A DNA stretch of 64,000 nucleotides, taken from the NCBI RefSeq assembly GCF_001637225.1, contig NZ_LVJI01000030.1, positions 91,328-155,327 on the forward strand, in the 5' to 3' direction. Numbering within the stretch: the first letter of the stretch is position 1; the number at the start of each line of letters is the position of its first letter. A program made the position numbers and the translations under genes. The notes below the pieces were generated by a model that was given only the letters and a program-made list of their open reading frames with translations, did not search any database and had not been told where the DNA came from. The DNA comes from Paenibacillus antarcticus (GTDB lineage Bacteria > Bacillota > Bacilli > Paenibacillales > Paenibacillaceae). Shown here piece after piece: positions 54,356 through 63,832 of the stretch.

Positions 54356-54742
54356 TTGGATTTTCTAAGTAATTCTTTTATCGTGTTTAGTATTCTTCCA
54401 TTTGTTCCATTTATATTAGTGTTTTTTATTTACGATAAGTGGAAGGATAATAAACGTAATGCCTTGTTGATGGCAATGGATGTTACTACGGTATTTCTAA
54501 TTATGTCTGTATCAGCACTATTTAATAATATATTTGATTTGAAATTTGGATTTTATCTTATTTTGTTATTCCTTTTAATTGCAGTAGGAATGGTTGGGGG
54601 AGCACAGAATCGGATGAAAGGAAAAGTAGATGTGACAAGATTGCTTAGAGCAGTCTGGAGAATGGCGTTCGTAATTATGACATGTAGCTATATTTTATTT
54701 GCAATAATTGGATTATTTAGATACATATTTAAGTCGATGTAA
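54356..54742 (+). CDS. DUF3397-like membrane protein
   Basis: The 128-residue protein starts at TTG 54356, three bases after panE, with AAGGAGG inside the panE end. It has four membrane helices (FIVFSILPFVPFILVFFIY, TTVFLIMSVSALF, FYLILLFLLIAVGMVGG, AFVIMTCSYILFAIIGLF). It resembles DUF3397, a family near bshC in Bacilli. Function unknown. Confidence 0.8.
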   Translation: MDFLSNSFIVFSILPFVPFILVFFIYDKWKDNKRNALLMAMDVTTVFLIMSVSALFNNIFDLKFGFYLILLFLLIAVGMVGGAQNRMKGKVDVTRLLRAVWRMAFVIMTCSYILFAIIGLFRYIFKSM

Positions 54743-54785
54743 TGTAATGTCACACAAAACAATGAAAATTATGGAAAATATGATG

Positions 54786-54800
54786 TTTTTTCAGAAAAAT
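54786..54800. promoter_or_regulatory. CodY-like box upstream of oppA
   Basis: TTTTTTCAGAAAAAT differs from the CodY consensus AATTTTCWGAAAATT at three positions. Peptide transporters are typical CodY targets. This is inference from sequence only. Confidence 0.45.
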
Positions 54801-54802
54801 AC

Positions 54803-54820
54803 AACAATTCATGAATTGTT
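54803..54820. promoter_or_regulatory. Perfect 18-bp palindrome upstream of oppA
   Basis: AACAATTCATGAATTGTT reads identically on both strands, right before the probable oppA promoter (TATAAT at 54847-54852; no good -35 at 16-18 bases). It is a candidate operator for an unknown repressor. Confidence 0.5.
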
Positions 54821-54898
54821 TTGTAGATTTTTTTGACCACTGGTTGTATAATCAATAACAATAACTTAATACCACACACAACTAGGGGGAAACATCAG

Positions 54899-56566
54899 AT
54901 GAACAAGAAACGTTTGCTAAGTATGCTTGCACTTATCTTGATTGTTAGTACTGTACTCGCGGCTTGCGGCAGTAACAACAACAAAGAAGATGGGGCATCA
55001 AACGGCGCTGGAAAACCAGCAGAAGCAAAGGAACAAGTACTTCACATTAACATGAGTGCTGAACCACCAACATTTGACCCAGGACAAGCTCAGGATAGTC
55101 AAGCTAATACTGCACTAAAACTAATGTATGAAGGTTTAGTACGTGTAGATGACGCTGGTAAAGAAGTTCCGGCAGCTGCCGAATCATGGGAAATATCCCC
55201 TGACGGTTTGCAGTATAAATTTAATCTTCGTAAAGATGCAGTTTGGAGTAATGGAGATCCTGTAACAGCTAATGACTTCGTGTTTGCTTGGCAACGCGTT
55301 CTTGACCCTACAACAGTACCAGCTGCTCCATATGCTTACCAACTAGGTTACATCAAGAATGCAATAGCTTATAACTCTAAAGAAGTTACAGATTTCTCTA
55401 AAGTTGGTATTAAAGCTACTGATGAATACACATTAGAAGTAACATTAGAAAACCCAACGCCTTATTTCTTGGGTCTAACATCCTTCTATACGTTCTACCC
55501 TGTTCATGCTTCAGTTAAGAATAATGCCGCTTGGGCAACAGACTATAAGTCTATGATCACAAATGGTGCATTTAATTTATCAAATTGGACGACAGGTCAA
55601 AAACTCGAATTCACTAAAAATGATAAATATTGGGACAAAACAAATATTAAATTGAGTAAGATTGAAGCTTCCTTGGTAGCAAGTGGTGCTTCTGAACTTT
55701 CCAGTTATAAGAGTGGACAACTAGATTTTGCTGGAGCACCTAACGGTGAAATTCCTTCAGATTCTATTCCCACTATGGAGAAACAATTACCTAAAGAATT
55801 CTCTAAAAAAGGTACGGCAGGTACGTATTACTATGAATTTAACGTAACGGCAAAACCATTCGATAATGCCAAAATCCGTAAAGCGTTCTCCATGGCTATA
55901 AGCCGTCAAGATATCGTTGATAAGGTAACACTTGGTGGACAAATCCCTGCTTATGGTTTTGTAGCACCAGGAATTAAAGGTATTAAAGATGAATTCCGTA
56001 CAGAAAATAAAGATGACTTCTTCACAGAGAATGTGGAAGAAGCTAAGAAATTACTAGCTGAAGGTATGGCTGAAGAAGGCTACACTACGTTGCCAGAAGT
56101 TACATTGATCTATAACTCCAGTGAGAGCCACAAGAAAATTGCTTTGGCAGTTGCTGATATGTGGAAAAACAATCTTGGCGTAGAAGTGAAGACTGAAAAC
56201 CTTGAGTGGGGTGTCTTCCTAGAGACTCGTCAAAACTTGAATTATCAAATTGCACGTGCTGGCTGGAGTGCTGACTATGATGATCCAATGAACTTCATGG
56301 ATCTATGGAAAACAGACAGCGGTAATAACGATTCTGGGTTCAGTAACAAAGAATATGACCAATTGATTAAAGATTCATTAGTATCACAAGATAATAATGT
56401 TCGTATGGAAAAAATGGCAGCAGCAGAAAAAATCTTGATTCAAGATGAACAGGTTCTTATGCCGCTTTACTATTACAGCAATGTGTACCTCACTAAGGAA
56501 AATGTTAAAGGTATTTCCGTTAATTATAACGGCGCAATTGACTTTTCACGTGCATACTTCGAATAG
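54899..56566 (+). CDS. oppA: Oligopeptide ABC transporter binding lipoprotein
   Basis: OppA binds peptides outside the membrane. From ATG 54899 (AGGGGGA upstream) it has 555 residues with a lipoprotein signal (LSMLALILIVSTVLAACG, cysteine 23). Family 5 solute-binding motifs are AEPPTFDPGQAQDS, LMYEGLVRVD, WEISPDGLQYKFNLRKDAVWSNGDPVTANDFVFAW. A terminator follows it (56593), so it is probably made in excess over the other subunits. Confidence 0.95.
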   Translation: MNKKRLLSMLALILIVSTVLAACGSNNNKEDGASNGAGKPAEAKEQVLHINMSAEPPTFDPGQAQDSQANTALKLMYEGLVRVDDAGKEVPAAAESWEISPDGLQYKFNLRKDAVWSNGDPVTANDFVFAWQRVLDPTTVPAAPYAYQLGYIKNAIAYNSKEVTDFSKVGIKATDEYTLEVTLENPTPYFLGLTSFYTFYPVHASVKNNAAWATDYKSMITNGAFNLSNWTTGQKLEFTKNDKYWDKTNIKLSKIEASLVASGASELSSYKSGQLDFAGAPNGEIPSDSIPTMEKQLPKEFSKKGTAGTYYYEFNVTAKPFDNAKIRKAFSMAISRQDIVDKVTLGGQIPAYGFVAPGIKGIKDEFRTENKDDFFTENVEEAKKLLAEGMAEEGYTTLPEVTLIYNSSESHKKIALAVADMWKNNLGVEVKTENLEWGVFLETRQNLNYQIARAGWSADYDDPMNFMDLWKTDSGNNDSGFSNKEYDQLIKDSLVSQDNNVRMEKMAAAEKILIQDEQVLMPLYYYSNVYLTKENVKGISVNYNGAIDFSRAYFE

Positions 56567-56592
56567 ATAATATTAGAAGTATGATAGGTATT

Positions 56593-56636
56593 TCGGGATG
56601 TATATGTGGCTAGCCCATATATATCCCGATTTTTTT
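56593..56636 (+). terminator. Hairpin between oppA and oppB
   Basis: TCGGGATGTATATGTGG pairs with CCATATATATCCCGA (small mismatches), followed by TTTTTT. It likely terminates part of the transcripts. Confidence 0.8.
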
Positions 56637-56757
56637 ATCTTGTCATGAACTTACCAGGGATTTCATTATTTTGAAAATATAGTGATTAGATAATATCCTT
56701 GTTTTATATTAAAATTATTTTCGTATTGTAGGACTCTTATATGGAGGTGTGAATGGA

Positions 56758-57690
56758 ATGGTACGTTATGTTGCCAATAAATTTTTCTATATGCTTATTT
56801 CGTTACTTATATTGATATCTGCAACATTCTTTCTAATGAAAGCCATTCCGGGTGATCCTTTTCAGGCCGAGAAAAAGGTATCAGTTGAGATGAAAGCTCG
56901 TCTCATGGAACAATATGGGCTAGACAAGCCGTTGTATGTACAGTACTTCAAGTATTTGGGTGACATTGCTACAGGAGATTTTGGGATCTCCATGAAGAAA
57001 TTGAATCAGGATGTTACCAAGATTATATCAGACACATTCCAAACATCGTTGAAGCTTGGTCTTGTAGCCATTGTCATAGCAGTGGTGGTCGGGGTTCTAC
57101 TCGGGATGCTTGCGGCCCTTTATCATCGAAAGTTAATTGATAATGTCGCCATGATATTAGCCGTACTTGGTATGGCTGTACCCAGCTTTGTACTCGCTTC
57201 CTTACTTCAGTACTATTTAGCTGAAAAAGCCGGCTGGTTTAATGTTCTAGGCTTTGATAAGCCGTTAGACTATGTTCTACCTGTTATGGCATTATCTGCG
57301 CAACCGATTGCATTTATCGCTCGTCTTACGAGATCAAGTATGCTTGAAGTGTTACATGCTGATTACATCAAGACAGCGAAAGCTAAAGGTCTAAACTGGT
57401 TTACTATTATGTTCAGGCATGTTATTCGTAACGGGATTCTGCCTGTCGTGACATATGTGGGTCCTATGACTGCTAACATTATTACGGGTTCTGTTGTAAT
57501 TGAACAAGTATTTGGTATTGGTGGTATAGGAAAAGTGTTCGTTGAATCGATCACGAACCGTGATTATACGTTAATCATGGGCGTTACTATTTTTTACGGA
57601 GTAATTCTAATGGTGGCTAGATTCCTAACCGATATCGCCTACGTTATGATTGACCCACGTATTAAACTATCCGGTGGAAAGGAGGGCTAA
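56758..57690 (+). CDS. oppB: Oligopeptide ABC transporter permease OppB
   Basis: OppB is one of two membrane channel subunits. From ATG 56758 (GGAGGTG eight bases upstream) it has 310 residues and about six helices. The DppB-type N terminus (FFYMLISLLILISATFFLMKAIPGDPF) and the EAA loop (ADYIKTAKAKGLNWFTIMFRHVIRN) are present. Confidence 0.95.
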   Translation: MVRYVANKFFYMLISLLILISATFFLMKAIPGDPFQAEKKVSVEMKARLMEQYGLDKPLYVQYFKYLGDIATGDFGISMKKLNQDVTKIISDTFQTSLKLGLVAIVIAVVVGVLLGMLAALYHRKLIDNVAMILAVLGMAVPSFVLASLLQYYLAEKAGWFNVLGFDKPLDYVLPVMALSAQPIAFIARLTRSSMLEVLHADYIKTAKAKGLNWFTIMFRHVIRNGILPVVTYVGPMTANIITGSVVIEQVFGIGGIGKVFVESITNRDYTLIMGVTIFYGVILMVARFLTDIAYVMIDPRIKLSGGKEG

Positions 57691-57693
57691 CTG

Positions 57694-58644
57694 TTGGATA
57701 TTAATCAGACAAAAACATCTCAAGATCATGTTATATTGACGTCTGAAGACTTTCGGAAGATTGGCACTGATGAGAAAAACTCAGAGGTAATCCAAAGAGA
57801 AAGCTTGTCAGCATGGAGAGATGCTTGGCAAAGACTTCGTGAGAACAAAATTGCTATGACTGCTCTTATAATATTGGCGCTTATTATTATTGCATCTATT
57901 TTTGGACCACTGATTTCTGATTTCAACCATTTCACGAATGATCTGGTGAATACGAATCAGCCTCCTTCTTCTATTCACTGGTTTGGTACAGATGAATTGG
58001 GACGTGATATGTTTGTTCGTACGTGGATGGGTGCTAGAATCTCACTTACAGTTGGTTTAGCGGCTGCTCTAATTGACCTTATCATCGGCGTGATTTATGG
58101 GGGAACTATGGGGTTCTTCGGTGGTCGCGTTGATGAAATTATGAATAAATTCTCTGAAATTCTTTATTCTATTCCGTATTTGCTAGTAACGATTCTCTTA
58201 CTGGTTGTACTTGAACCAAGTCTAGGAACGATTATTCTAGCGTTGACGATTACAGGATGGATTAATATGTCTTGGATCGTGCGCGGTGAGATGATTCAAC
58301 TTAAAAATCGTGAGTTCGTACTAGCTTCTCGTTCTATGGGTGCAGGTAACGCTCGTCTTATATTCCGTCATTTACTTCCTAATGCGGTTGGACCGATTAT
58401 CGTCACGCTGACGTTATCTGTTCCAAGTGCTATTTTCTCAGAAGCATTCTTAAGTTTCTTGGGTCTTGGTGTACAAGCTCCCGTTGCTTCTCTTGGTTCC
58501 ATGATCAGTGACGCTCTTACAGGATGGATGTACTATCCTTGGCGGATGTTGTTCCCAGCAATTCTGATCAGTCTAATCATGCTTTGCTTTAATATTTTCG
58601 GTGATGGTCTTCGTGACGCACTGGATCCCAAATTGAAAAAATAG
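57694..58644 (+). CDS. oppC: Oligopeptide ABC transporter permease OppC
   Basis: OppC is the second permease, 316 residues from TTG 57694 with AAAGGAGGG upstream, three bases after oppB. Signatures are HWFGTDELGRDMFVRTWMGARISL, the EAA loop (REFVLASRSMGAGNARLIFRHLLPN) and DALTGWMYYPWRMLFPAILI. Confidence 0.95.
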   Translation: MDINQTKTSQDHVILTSEDFRKIGTDEKNSEVIQRESLSAWRDAWQRLRENKIAMTALIILALIIIASIFGPLISDFNHFTNDLVNTNQPPSSIHWFGTDELGRDMFVRTWMGARISLTVGLAAALIDLIIGVIYGGTMGFFGGRVDEIMNKFSEILYSIPYLLVTILLLVVLEPSLGTIILALTITGWINMSWIVRGEMIQLKNREFVLASRSMGAGNARLIFRHLLPNAVGPIIVTLTLSVPSAIFSEAFLSFLGLGVQAPVASLGSMISDALTGWMYYPWRMLFPAILISLIMLCFNIFGDGLRDALDPKLKK

Positions 58645-58655
58645 GAGGTGGAACC

Positions 58656-59651
58656 ATGGAGCCGATTTTACATGTAAAAGACTTACACGTATCATTTCAC
58701 GTAAAAGGCGGAGAAGTTCAGGCAGTACGCGGAATGAACTTTGAGATTGGTGAAGGTGAAACGGTAGCAATCGTCGGAGAATCTGGTAGTGGTAAAAGTG
58801 TTACCGCTCAGACGATCATGCGCCTGATTCCTTCGCCGCCTTCACGTATTAAACAAGGGGAAATCATCTTCAAGGGTGAGAACCTATTGAATAAAACAAA
58901 TAAGCAAATGGAAGCCATTCGTGGTAAAGATATCGGTATGATATTCCAAGATCCTATGTCTTCATTGAATCCTACGATCAAAGTAGGAAAACAAATTACA
59001 GAAGTTATGATTAAACATCAAAAAATGTCTAAGACAGAAGCTAAGGTCCAAGGGATAGAGATGTTGAAGTTGGTGGGTATCAAAAATGCGGAAGCGCGTT
59101 TTGAACAATATCCACATGAATTCTCTGGTGGTATGCGTCAACGTGTCATGATCGCGATTGCGTTAGCATGCCGTCCTGCACTATTGATTGCAGATGAGCC
59201 TACAACGGCTTTGGATGTTACGATACAGGCTCAAATCTTGGATGTTATGAAGGAAATGCAACAACGTTTAGGTACGTCGATTATTCTAATTACACATGAT
59301 CTTGGAGTAGTAGCAGGTATGTGTGACAAGGTAATCGTAATGTATGCGGGAGAAGTGGTAGAGACTGGAACAGTCATGGAAATATTCAAAAACCCTCAAC
59401 ATCCTTATACGAAGGGGCTTTTGCGTTCCATGCCTCGCCTTGATCAGAAAAAAGACGAACCATTAATTCCTATTCTTGGCACGCCACCAGATCTCATCAA
59501 ACCTCCACTGGGTTGTCCGTTTTGTGCCCGATGTGATGAAGCAATGAAGATCTGTGAAAGTGTTGATCCAGCAGAGACTGTATTTAGTGAGTCACACATG
59601 GCACGTTGTTGGAATCTACATCCTATGGCTCGGGAGGGTGAATCATCATGA
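58656..59651 (+). CDS. oppD: Oligopeptide ABC transporter ATPase OppD
   Basis: OppD is one ATPase of the transporter, 331 residues. Walker A GESGSGKS near residue 41, Q-loop GMIFQDPMSSLNP, ABC signature FSGGMRQRVMIA, Walker B LLIADEPTTALD. The C-terminal CPFCARC and C after it form the cysteine motif of Opp/Dpp ATPases, which may bind an iron-sulfur cluster. It overlaps oppF by four bases. Confidence 0.96.
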   Translation: MEPILHVKDLHVSFHVKGGEVQAVRGMNFEIGEGETVAIVGESGSGKSVTAQTIMRLIPSPPSRIKQGEIIFKGENLLNKTNKQMEAIRGKDIGMIFQDPMSSLNPTIKVGKQITEVMIKHQKMSKTEAKVQGIEMLKLVGIKNAEARFEQYPHEFSGGMRQRVMIAIALACRPALLIADEPTTALDVTIQAQILDVMKEMQQRLGTSIILITHDLGVVAGMCDKVIVMYAGEVVETGTVMEIFKNPQHPYTKGLLRSMPRLDQKKDEPLIPILGTPPDLIKPPLGCPFCARCDEAMKICESVDPAETVFSESHMARCWNLHPMAREGESS

Positions 59652-60586
59652 GTCAACAACCATTAATTCAAGTCAATGGCTTGAAGAAGTATTTCAATGT
59701 AGGTAAAGGGAAAATCTTGAAGGCTGTTGATGACATTAATTTCTCTATTCGTGAAGGTGAAACGTTAGGTATGGTAGGAGAATCAGGTTGTGGTAAATCT
59801 ACGGCAGGACGTACGATTCTTCGATTATACGAGCCGACAGCGGGTAGTGTAAATTTTGGTGGAACAGATATTTACAAACTCCCACCTAATAAAATGAAAG
59901 CTATGCGTCGCGATATGCAGATGATATTTCAAGATCCGTATGCTTCTCTCAACCCACGGTTTACGGTCTCTGATATTATTGGTGAGGCATTCGATATACA
60001 CAAGCTAACGGATAGCCGCAAAGAACGTAAGATGAAGATTGAAGAGTTGCTTGATATGGTTGGTCTGAACTCCGATCATGCTACACGTTATCCGCATGAA
60101 TTCTCCGGAGGTCAGCGTCAACGTATCGGAATTGCCCGAGCTCTTGCTGTTAATCCGAAGTTTATTATATGTGATGAACCTATCTCTGCGCTAGACGTAT
60201 CGATACAAGCACAGGTTGTAAATCTACTCAAAGACTTACAGAATCGCTTGGGCTTGACGTATCTATTTATTGCACATGATCTATCCATGGTTAAGCACAT
60301 TAGTGATCGCGTAGCAGTTATGTATCTTGGGAAAATGGTTGAATTGGCTGATAGTGATGAATTATACAATAACCCTATTCATCCTTATACCAAGTCTCTA
60401 CTATCAGCTATTCCGATTGCTGATCCAGAGATTGAGGCGAATAAGAAACGGATCATCATGCCAGATGAGCTTGATGGACCTATCCATTCTGCTAATGGAT
60501 CAAGCGGAGAAAGTAAATTCAATTTGTCAGAATCCAAATTAGTTGAAGTATCTAAAGGACATTGGGTCGCAACACCTTATGCTTAA
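59648..60586 (+). CDS. oppF: Oligopeptide ABC transporter ATPase OppF
   Basis: OppF is the second ATPase, 312 residues. GESGCGKST (Walker A), MIFQDPYASLNPRFTV, FSGGQRQRIGIARALA and FIICDEPISALDVSIQAQ are present. It lacks the C-terminal cysteine cluster of OppD (SSGESKFNLSES tail instead). A terminator follows at 60612. Confidence 0.96.
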   Translation: MSQQPLIQVNGLKKYFNVGKGKILKAVDDINFSIREGETLGMVGESGCGKSTAGRTILRLYEPTAGSVNFGGTDIYKLPPNKMKAMRRDMQMIFQDPYASLNPRFTVSDIIGEAFDIHKLTDSRKERKMKIEELLDMVGLNSDHATRYPHEFSGGQRQRIGIARALAVNPKFIICDEPISALDVSIQAQVVNLLKDLQNRLGLTYLFIAHDLSMVKHISDRVAVMYLGKMVELADSDELYNNPIHPYTKSLLSAIPIADPEIEANKKRIIMPDELDGPIHSANGSSGESKFNLSESKLVEVSKGHWVATPYA

Positions 60587-60611
60587 TTGATAGTACATTG
60601 GGATTGTTTAT

Positions 60612-60638
60612 ACCGCCGGGGATACCGGCGGTCTTTTT
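60612..60638 (+). terminator. Intrinsic terminator of the opp operon
   Basis: ACCGCCGG-GGATA-CCGGCGGT followed by TTTTT. Confidence 0.92.
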
Positions 60639-60782
60639 GTACTTTTGTAAGCGAGACAAAGTGTTCAGAAGTTTCTTTGACTGATACCTTCATATTAGTT
60701 ACAATCAAGAAAGAATTTTAGATATTATTGAAATATAAGAAGGATAGGTTTCATCTTATACTTCATCTTATATTTCTCGATG

Positions 60783-60821
60783 ATACGGATATCGGCCTTT
60801 TGAAGGGCGTCGAAGCCGTAT
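60783..60821 (+). promoter_or_regulatory. Possible leader hairpin before bshC
   Basis: ATACGG (60783-60788) pairs with CCGTAT (60816-60821), and CGGCC with GGGCG inside with a mismatch. It lies 48 bases before bshC and has no T run. Function unknown. Confidence 0.3.
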
Positions 60822-60868
60822 TCTAGTTGATGAATTTGTTTATAGTGCAAGAATAGGAGGTATACCCG

Positions 60869-62503
60869 ATGAAAGTTGTTTCTGAGCCACTACAAAGCGG
60901 CTCATCTTTGGCAGATGATTATATTCATCATTATGAGAAAGTTTCTCTTCTTTACGGTGAAGATTACCACCGCGATCAGACTTGGATGGATCGAATGAAG
61001 TGGTTGGATGATACAGAAGACAGACGGGTAAACCGCCATGCCTTGGTAGAGATATTGAAAGATTATAATGAGAAATTTAATTCTCATGATGCAGTACATA
61101 CATCCCTTTATATGTTGGAGAAGCCTGGAACATTGGTTGTGACGGGTGGACAGCAAAGTGGATTGTTTACCGGTTCTATGCTTGTTGTATATAAAGCAAT
61201 CACGATTATACATGCAGCAAAGGAAGCTGAGAAACGCTTGAATAGACCTGTAGTACCTTTATTTTGGATTGCGGGTGAAGACCATGACTGGGATGAGGTA
61301 AATCATACGTATTTACTCTCAGGGGATACACAGCAGGTGTCTAAGATTAAGATGGATAAGTATTCATCACAGCGTTCATCTGTAAGTTATAGCGCTATAT
61401 CATCTGATGAGTGGGATCGTGCTATACAGTCACTGTCAGATACTTTACCTGATAGTGATGTGAAAGTTGATATCCTCACAAAGATTCAGCAATCAACCGA
61501 TACTACTGATAATTTAAGCGATGCCTTTGCTAAGTTAATGGGCGAATTGTTTGGGAAATATGGATTGGTGCTTTTGGACTCGGCAGATATCAGATTGCGT
61601 AAGCTAGAATCGCCTATCTTTGCGTCTATGATTGAACGTAACGATGATTTAGGTCAGGCATATCGTGCCGCAGCTGATCAGATTACATCATTAGGTTATG
61701 GGTTACAGGCAGATGTTGCGGATGATGGGGCTAACCTATTTTATATTCATGAAGGAAATAGAATTCTCTTAGCAAAACAAGAGGGTAAATTTATGGACCG
61801 TAAAGGGTTAGTTTCATTCACGAAAGAACAACTGTTGGATATGTTGGAGATGCATCCAGAACGCTTCAGTAATAATGTACTGACTCGTCCTATTATGCAG
61901 GACTCTCTTCTTCCTGTTCTTGCTTGCGTGTTAGGGCAAGGAGAAATAGCTTACTGGCCCATTACACGTCAAGCTTTTGAAATCATGGATGCTAAGATGC
62001 CTATCTTGTTACCTAGGATGTCTTTTACCCTTATCGAGGATACACAACAGAAATATATGGAGAAATACAGCCTTTCATTTCAAGATGTACAATATCGTTT
62101 ACAAGAGCGTCGGGAACAATGGTTGTCCGCACAAGACTCCTTACAGATTGATAAATTGTTCTCCACGACACGGGAAGCTTTCGAACAATTGTATGATCCC
62201 TTAATTGAACAATTAGGTAACTTACAGACGGGATTGTATACATTGGGTCAGAGTAATAAGAACAAGATTGCCGACCAGATCTCTTATTTAGAAGGTAAAG
62301 CTAAGGATGCACTTGAACAACAACATGAAGCAACGCTTCGTCAATGGGACCGTATAGGCACGTTGTTGTTTCCAATGGGTAAACCACAGGAGAGAGTCTT
62401 CAATGTCTATCATTACTTGAATCGATATGGTCTGTCTTTGATCGATGAGATTCTAGAGAAGACCGGTGACTATTCTGAAGAGCATCGTGTTATTTTATTG
62501 TAG
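60869..62503 (+). CDS. bshC: Bacillithiol biosynthesis cysteine-adding enzyme BshC
   Basis: BshC (YllA) adds cysteine to GlcN-malate in the last step of bacillithiol synthesis. The 544-residue protein has LVVTGGQQSGLFTGSMLVVYKAITII near residues 90-115, PVVPLFWIAGEDHDWDEVNH, and a central coiled coil (LEGKAKDALEQQHEATLRQWD). AGGAGG precedes ATG 60869. Confidence 0.95.
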   Translation: MKVVSEPLQSGSSLADDYIHHYEKVSLLYGEDYHRDQTWMDRMKWLDDTEDRRVNRHALVEILKDYNEKFNSHDAVHTSLYMLEKPGTLVVTGGQQSGLFTGSMLVVYKAITIIHAAKEAEKRLNRPVVPLFWIAGEDHDWDEVNHTYLLSGDTQQVSKIKMDKYSSQRSSVSYSAISSDEWDRAIQSLSDTLPDSDVKVDILTKIQQSTDTTDNLSDAFAKLMGELFGKYGLVLLDSADIRLRKLESPIFASMIERNDDLGQAYRAAADQITSLGYGLQADVADDGANLFYIHEGNRILLAKQEGKFMDRKGLVSFTKEQLLDMLEMHPERFSNNVLTRPIMQDSLLPVLACVLGQGEIAYWPITRQAFEIMDAKMPILLPRMSFTLIEDTQQKYMEKYSLSFQDVQYRLQERREQWLSAQDSLQIDKLFSTTREAFEQLYDPLIEQLGNLQTGLYTLGQSNKNKIADQISYLEGKAKDALEQQHEATLRQWDRIGTLLFPMGKPQERVFNVYHYLNRYGLSLIDEILEKTGDYSEEHRVILL

Positions 62504-62526
62504 GTTCAAATTTAAGGAGGATCATA

Positions 62527-63795
62527 ATGAATTCTAAGTCTATTGAGAACAGTATCGTTAGAGATATGACGTTAGCTCCTGAAGGTCACTTGAAGATCGA
62601 TTGGGTAGAAGCTCATATGCCTGTGTTAAACCGGATTCGTGCACAATTTGAGGCGGAACAACCTTTTAAGGGATTAAAAGTCGCAATTTCTCTTCATCTA
62701 GAAGCAAAGACAGCATATTTAGCAAAAGTGGTAAAAGCGGGTGGAGCTGAAGTTACCATTGCAGGGAGTAACCCACTCTCTACACAAGATGATGTGTGCG
62801 CTGCATTGGTGGAAGATGGTGTTACCGTATTAGCGAAGCATAATCCAGAACCTGAGGAATATAAAGAGATGTTGATTCGATTGTTAGAGACGAAGCCCGA
62901 TCTTATTATTGATGACGGTGGTGACCTTGTAACGATTCTACATACAGAACGTCCGGATCTGCTCGTCAACATTCGTGGAGGCGCTGAAGAGACAACGACA
63001 GGAATTATCCGTCTGAAGGCAATGGAGAAAGATCAAATGTTGAAATTGCCTATGGTTGCTGTAAATGATGCTTATTGTAAACATCTATTTGATAATCGTT
63101 ACGGTACGGGTCAATCGGTATTTGATGCTATCAATCGGACTACCAATTTGGTTATAGCAGGTAAGAATGTCGTAGTTGTAGGATATGGTTGGTGTGGTAA
63201 AGGGGTTGCAATGCGTGCAAAAGGATTGGGCGCGAACGTAATCGTTACTGAAGTTAATCCTATCCGTGCTGTTGAAGCACATATGGATGGATTCCAAGTT
63301 ATGCCTATGGTTGAAGCAGCGAAGCTTGGAGACTTCTTTATAACAGTGACTGGAAATAAGTCTGTTATAACAGGAGAGCATTATGATGTGATGAAAGATG
63401 GGGCTATTCTTTCAAATGCGGGTCATTTCGATGTGGAAGTGAACAAACCGGAACTTCTAATCCGTTCGAGTTCTGTGCGGACCGTTCGCAAGAATATTGA
63501 AGAATATCAATTCAAAGATGGTCGTAAAATGTACTTAATCGCTGAAGGACGTCTAGTGAATTTAGGGGCGGGCGACGGACATCCAGCAGAAATTATGGAT
63601 ATGACGTTCGCATTACAGGCCATGTCTCTGAAATATGTGAATGATAATTATGAGAAATTAGGTAAACAAGTTCTTAATGTACCGTATGAGATCGATGAAC
63701 AAGTGGCACGATTCAAACTTGAAAGTCTAGGAATTAATCTAGATTCCTTGAGTACAGAACAAGTTGCTTATTTAGATAGTTGGAATGTGCACTAA
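62527..63795 (+). CDS. ahcY: Adenosylhomocysteinase (short form)
   Basis: The enzyme splits S-adenosylhomocysteine to adenosine and homocysteine in the methyl cycle. Motifs are ISLHLEAKTAYL, GGAEETTTGIIRLKAM, NDAYCKHLFDNRYGTGQSV, the NAD fold VVVVGYGWCGKGVAMRAKGLGANVIV near residues 215-240 and ILSNAGHFDVEV. At 422 residues it lacks the usual C-terminal YRY tail (it ends LDSWNVH), like archaeal and Thermotoga forms, so related substrates (e.g. S-inosylhomocysteine) are possible. AAGGAGG precedes ATG 62527. Confidence 0.9.
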   Translation: MNSKSIENSIVRDMTLAPEGHLKIDWVEAHMPVLNRIRAQFEAEQPFKGLKVAISLHLEAKTAYLAKVVKAGGAEVTIAGSNPLSTQDDVCAALVEDGVTVLAKHNPEPEEYKEMLIRLLETKPDLIIDDGGDLVTILHTERPDLLVNIRGGAEETTTGIIRLKAMEKDQMLKLPMVAVNDAYCKHLFDNRYGTGQSVFDAINRTTNLVIAGKNVVVVGYGWCGKGVAMRAKGLGANVIVTEVNPIRAVEAHMDGFQVMPMVEAAKLGDFFITVTGNKSVITGEHYDVMKDGAILSNAGHFDVEVNKPELLIRSSSVRTVRKNIEEYQFKDGRKMYLIAEGRLVNLGAGDGHPAEIMDMTFALQAMSLKYVNDNYEKLGKQVLNVPYEIDEQVARFKLESLGINLDSLSTEQVAYLDSWNVH

Positions 63796-63832
63796 ATATA
63801 TACTCGGATAATTAAGCAGGCCTCCCATATTA

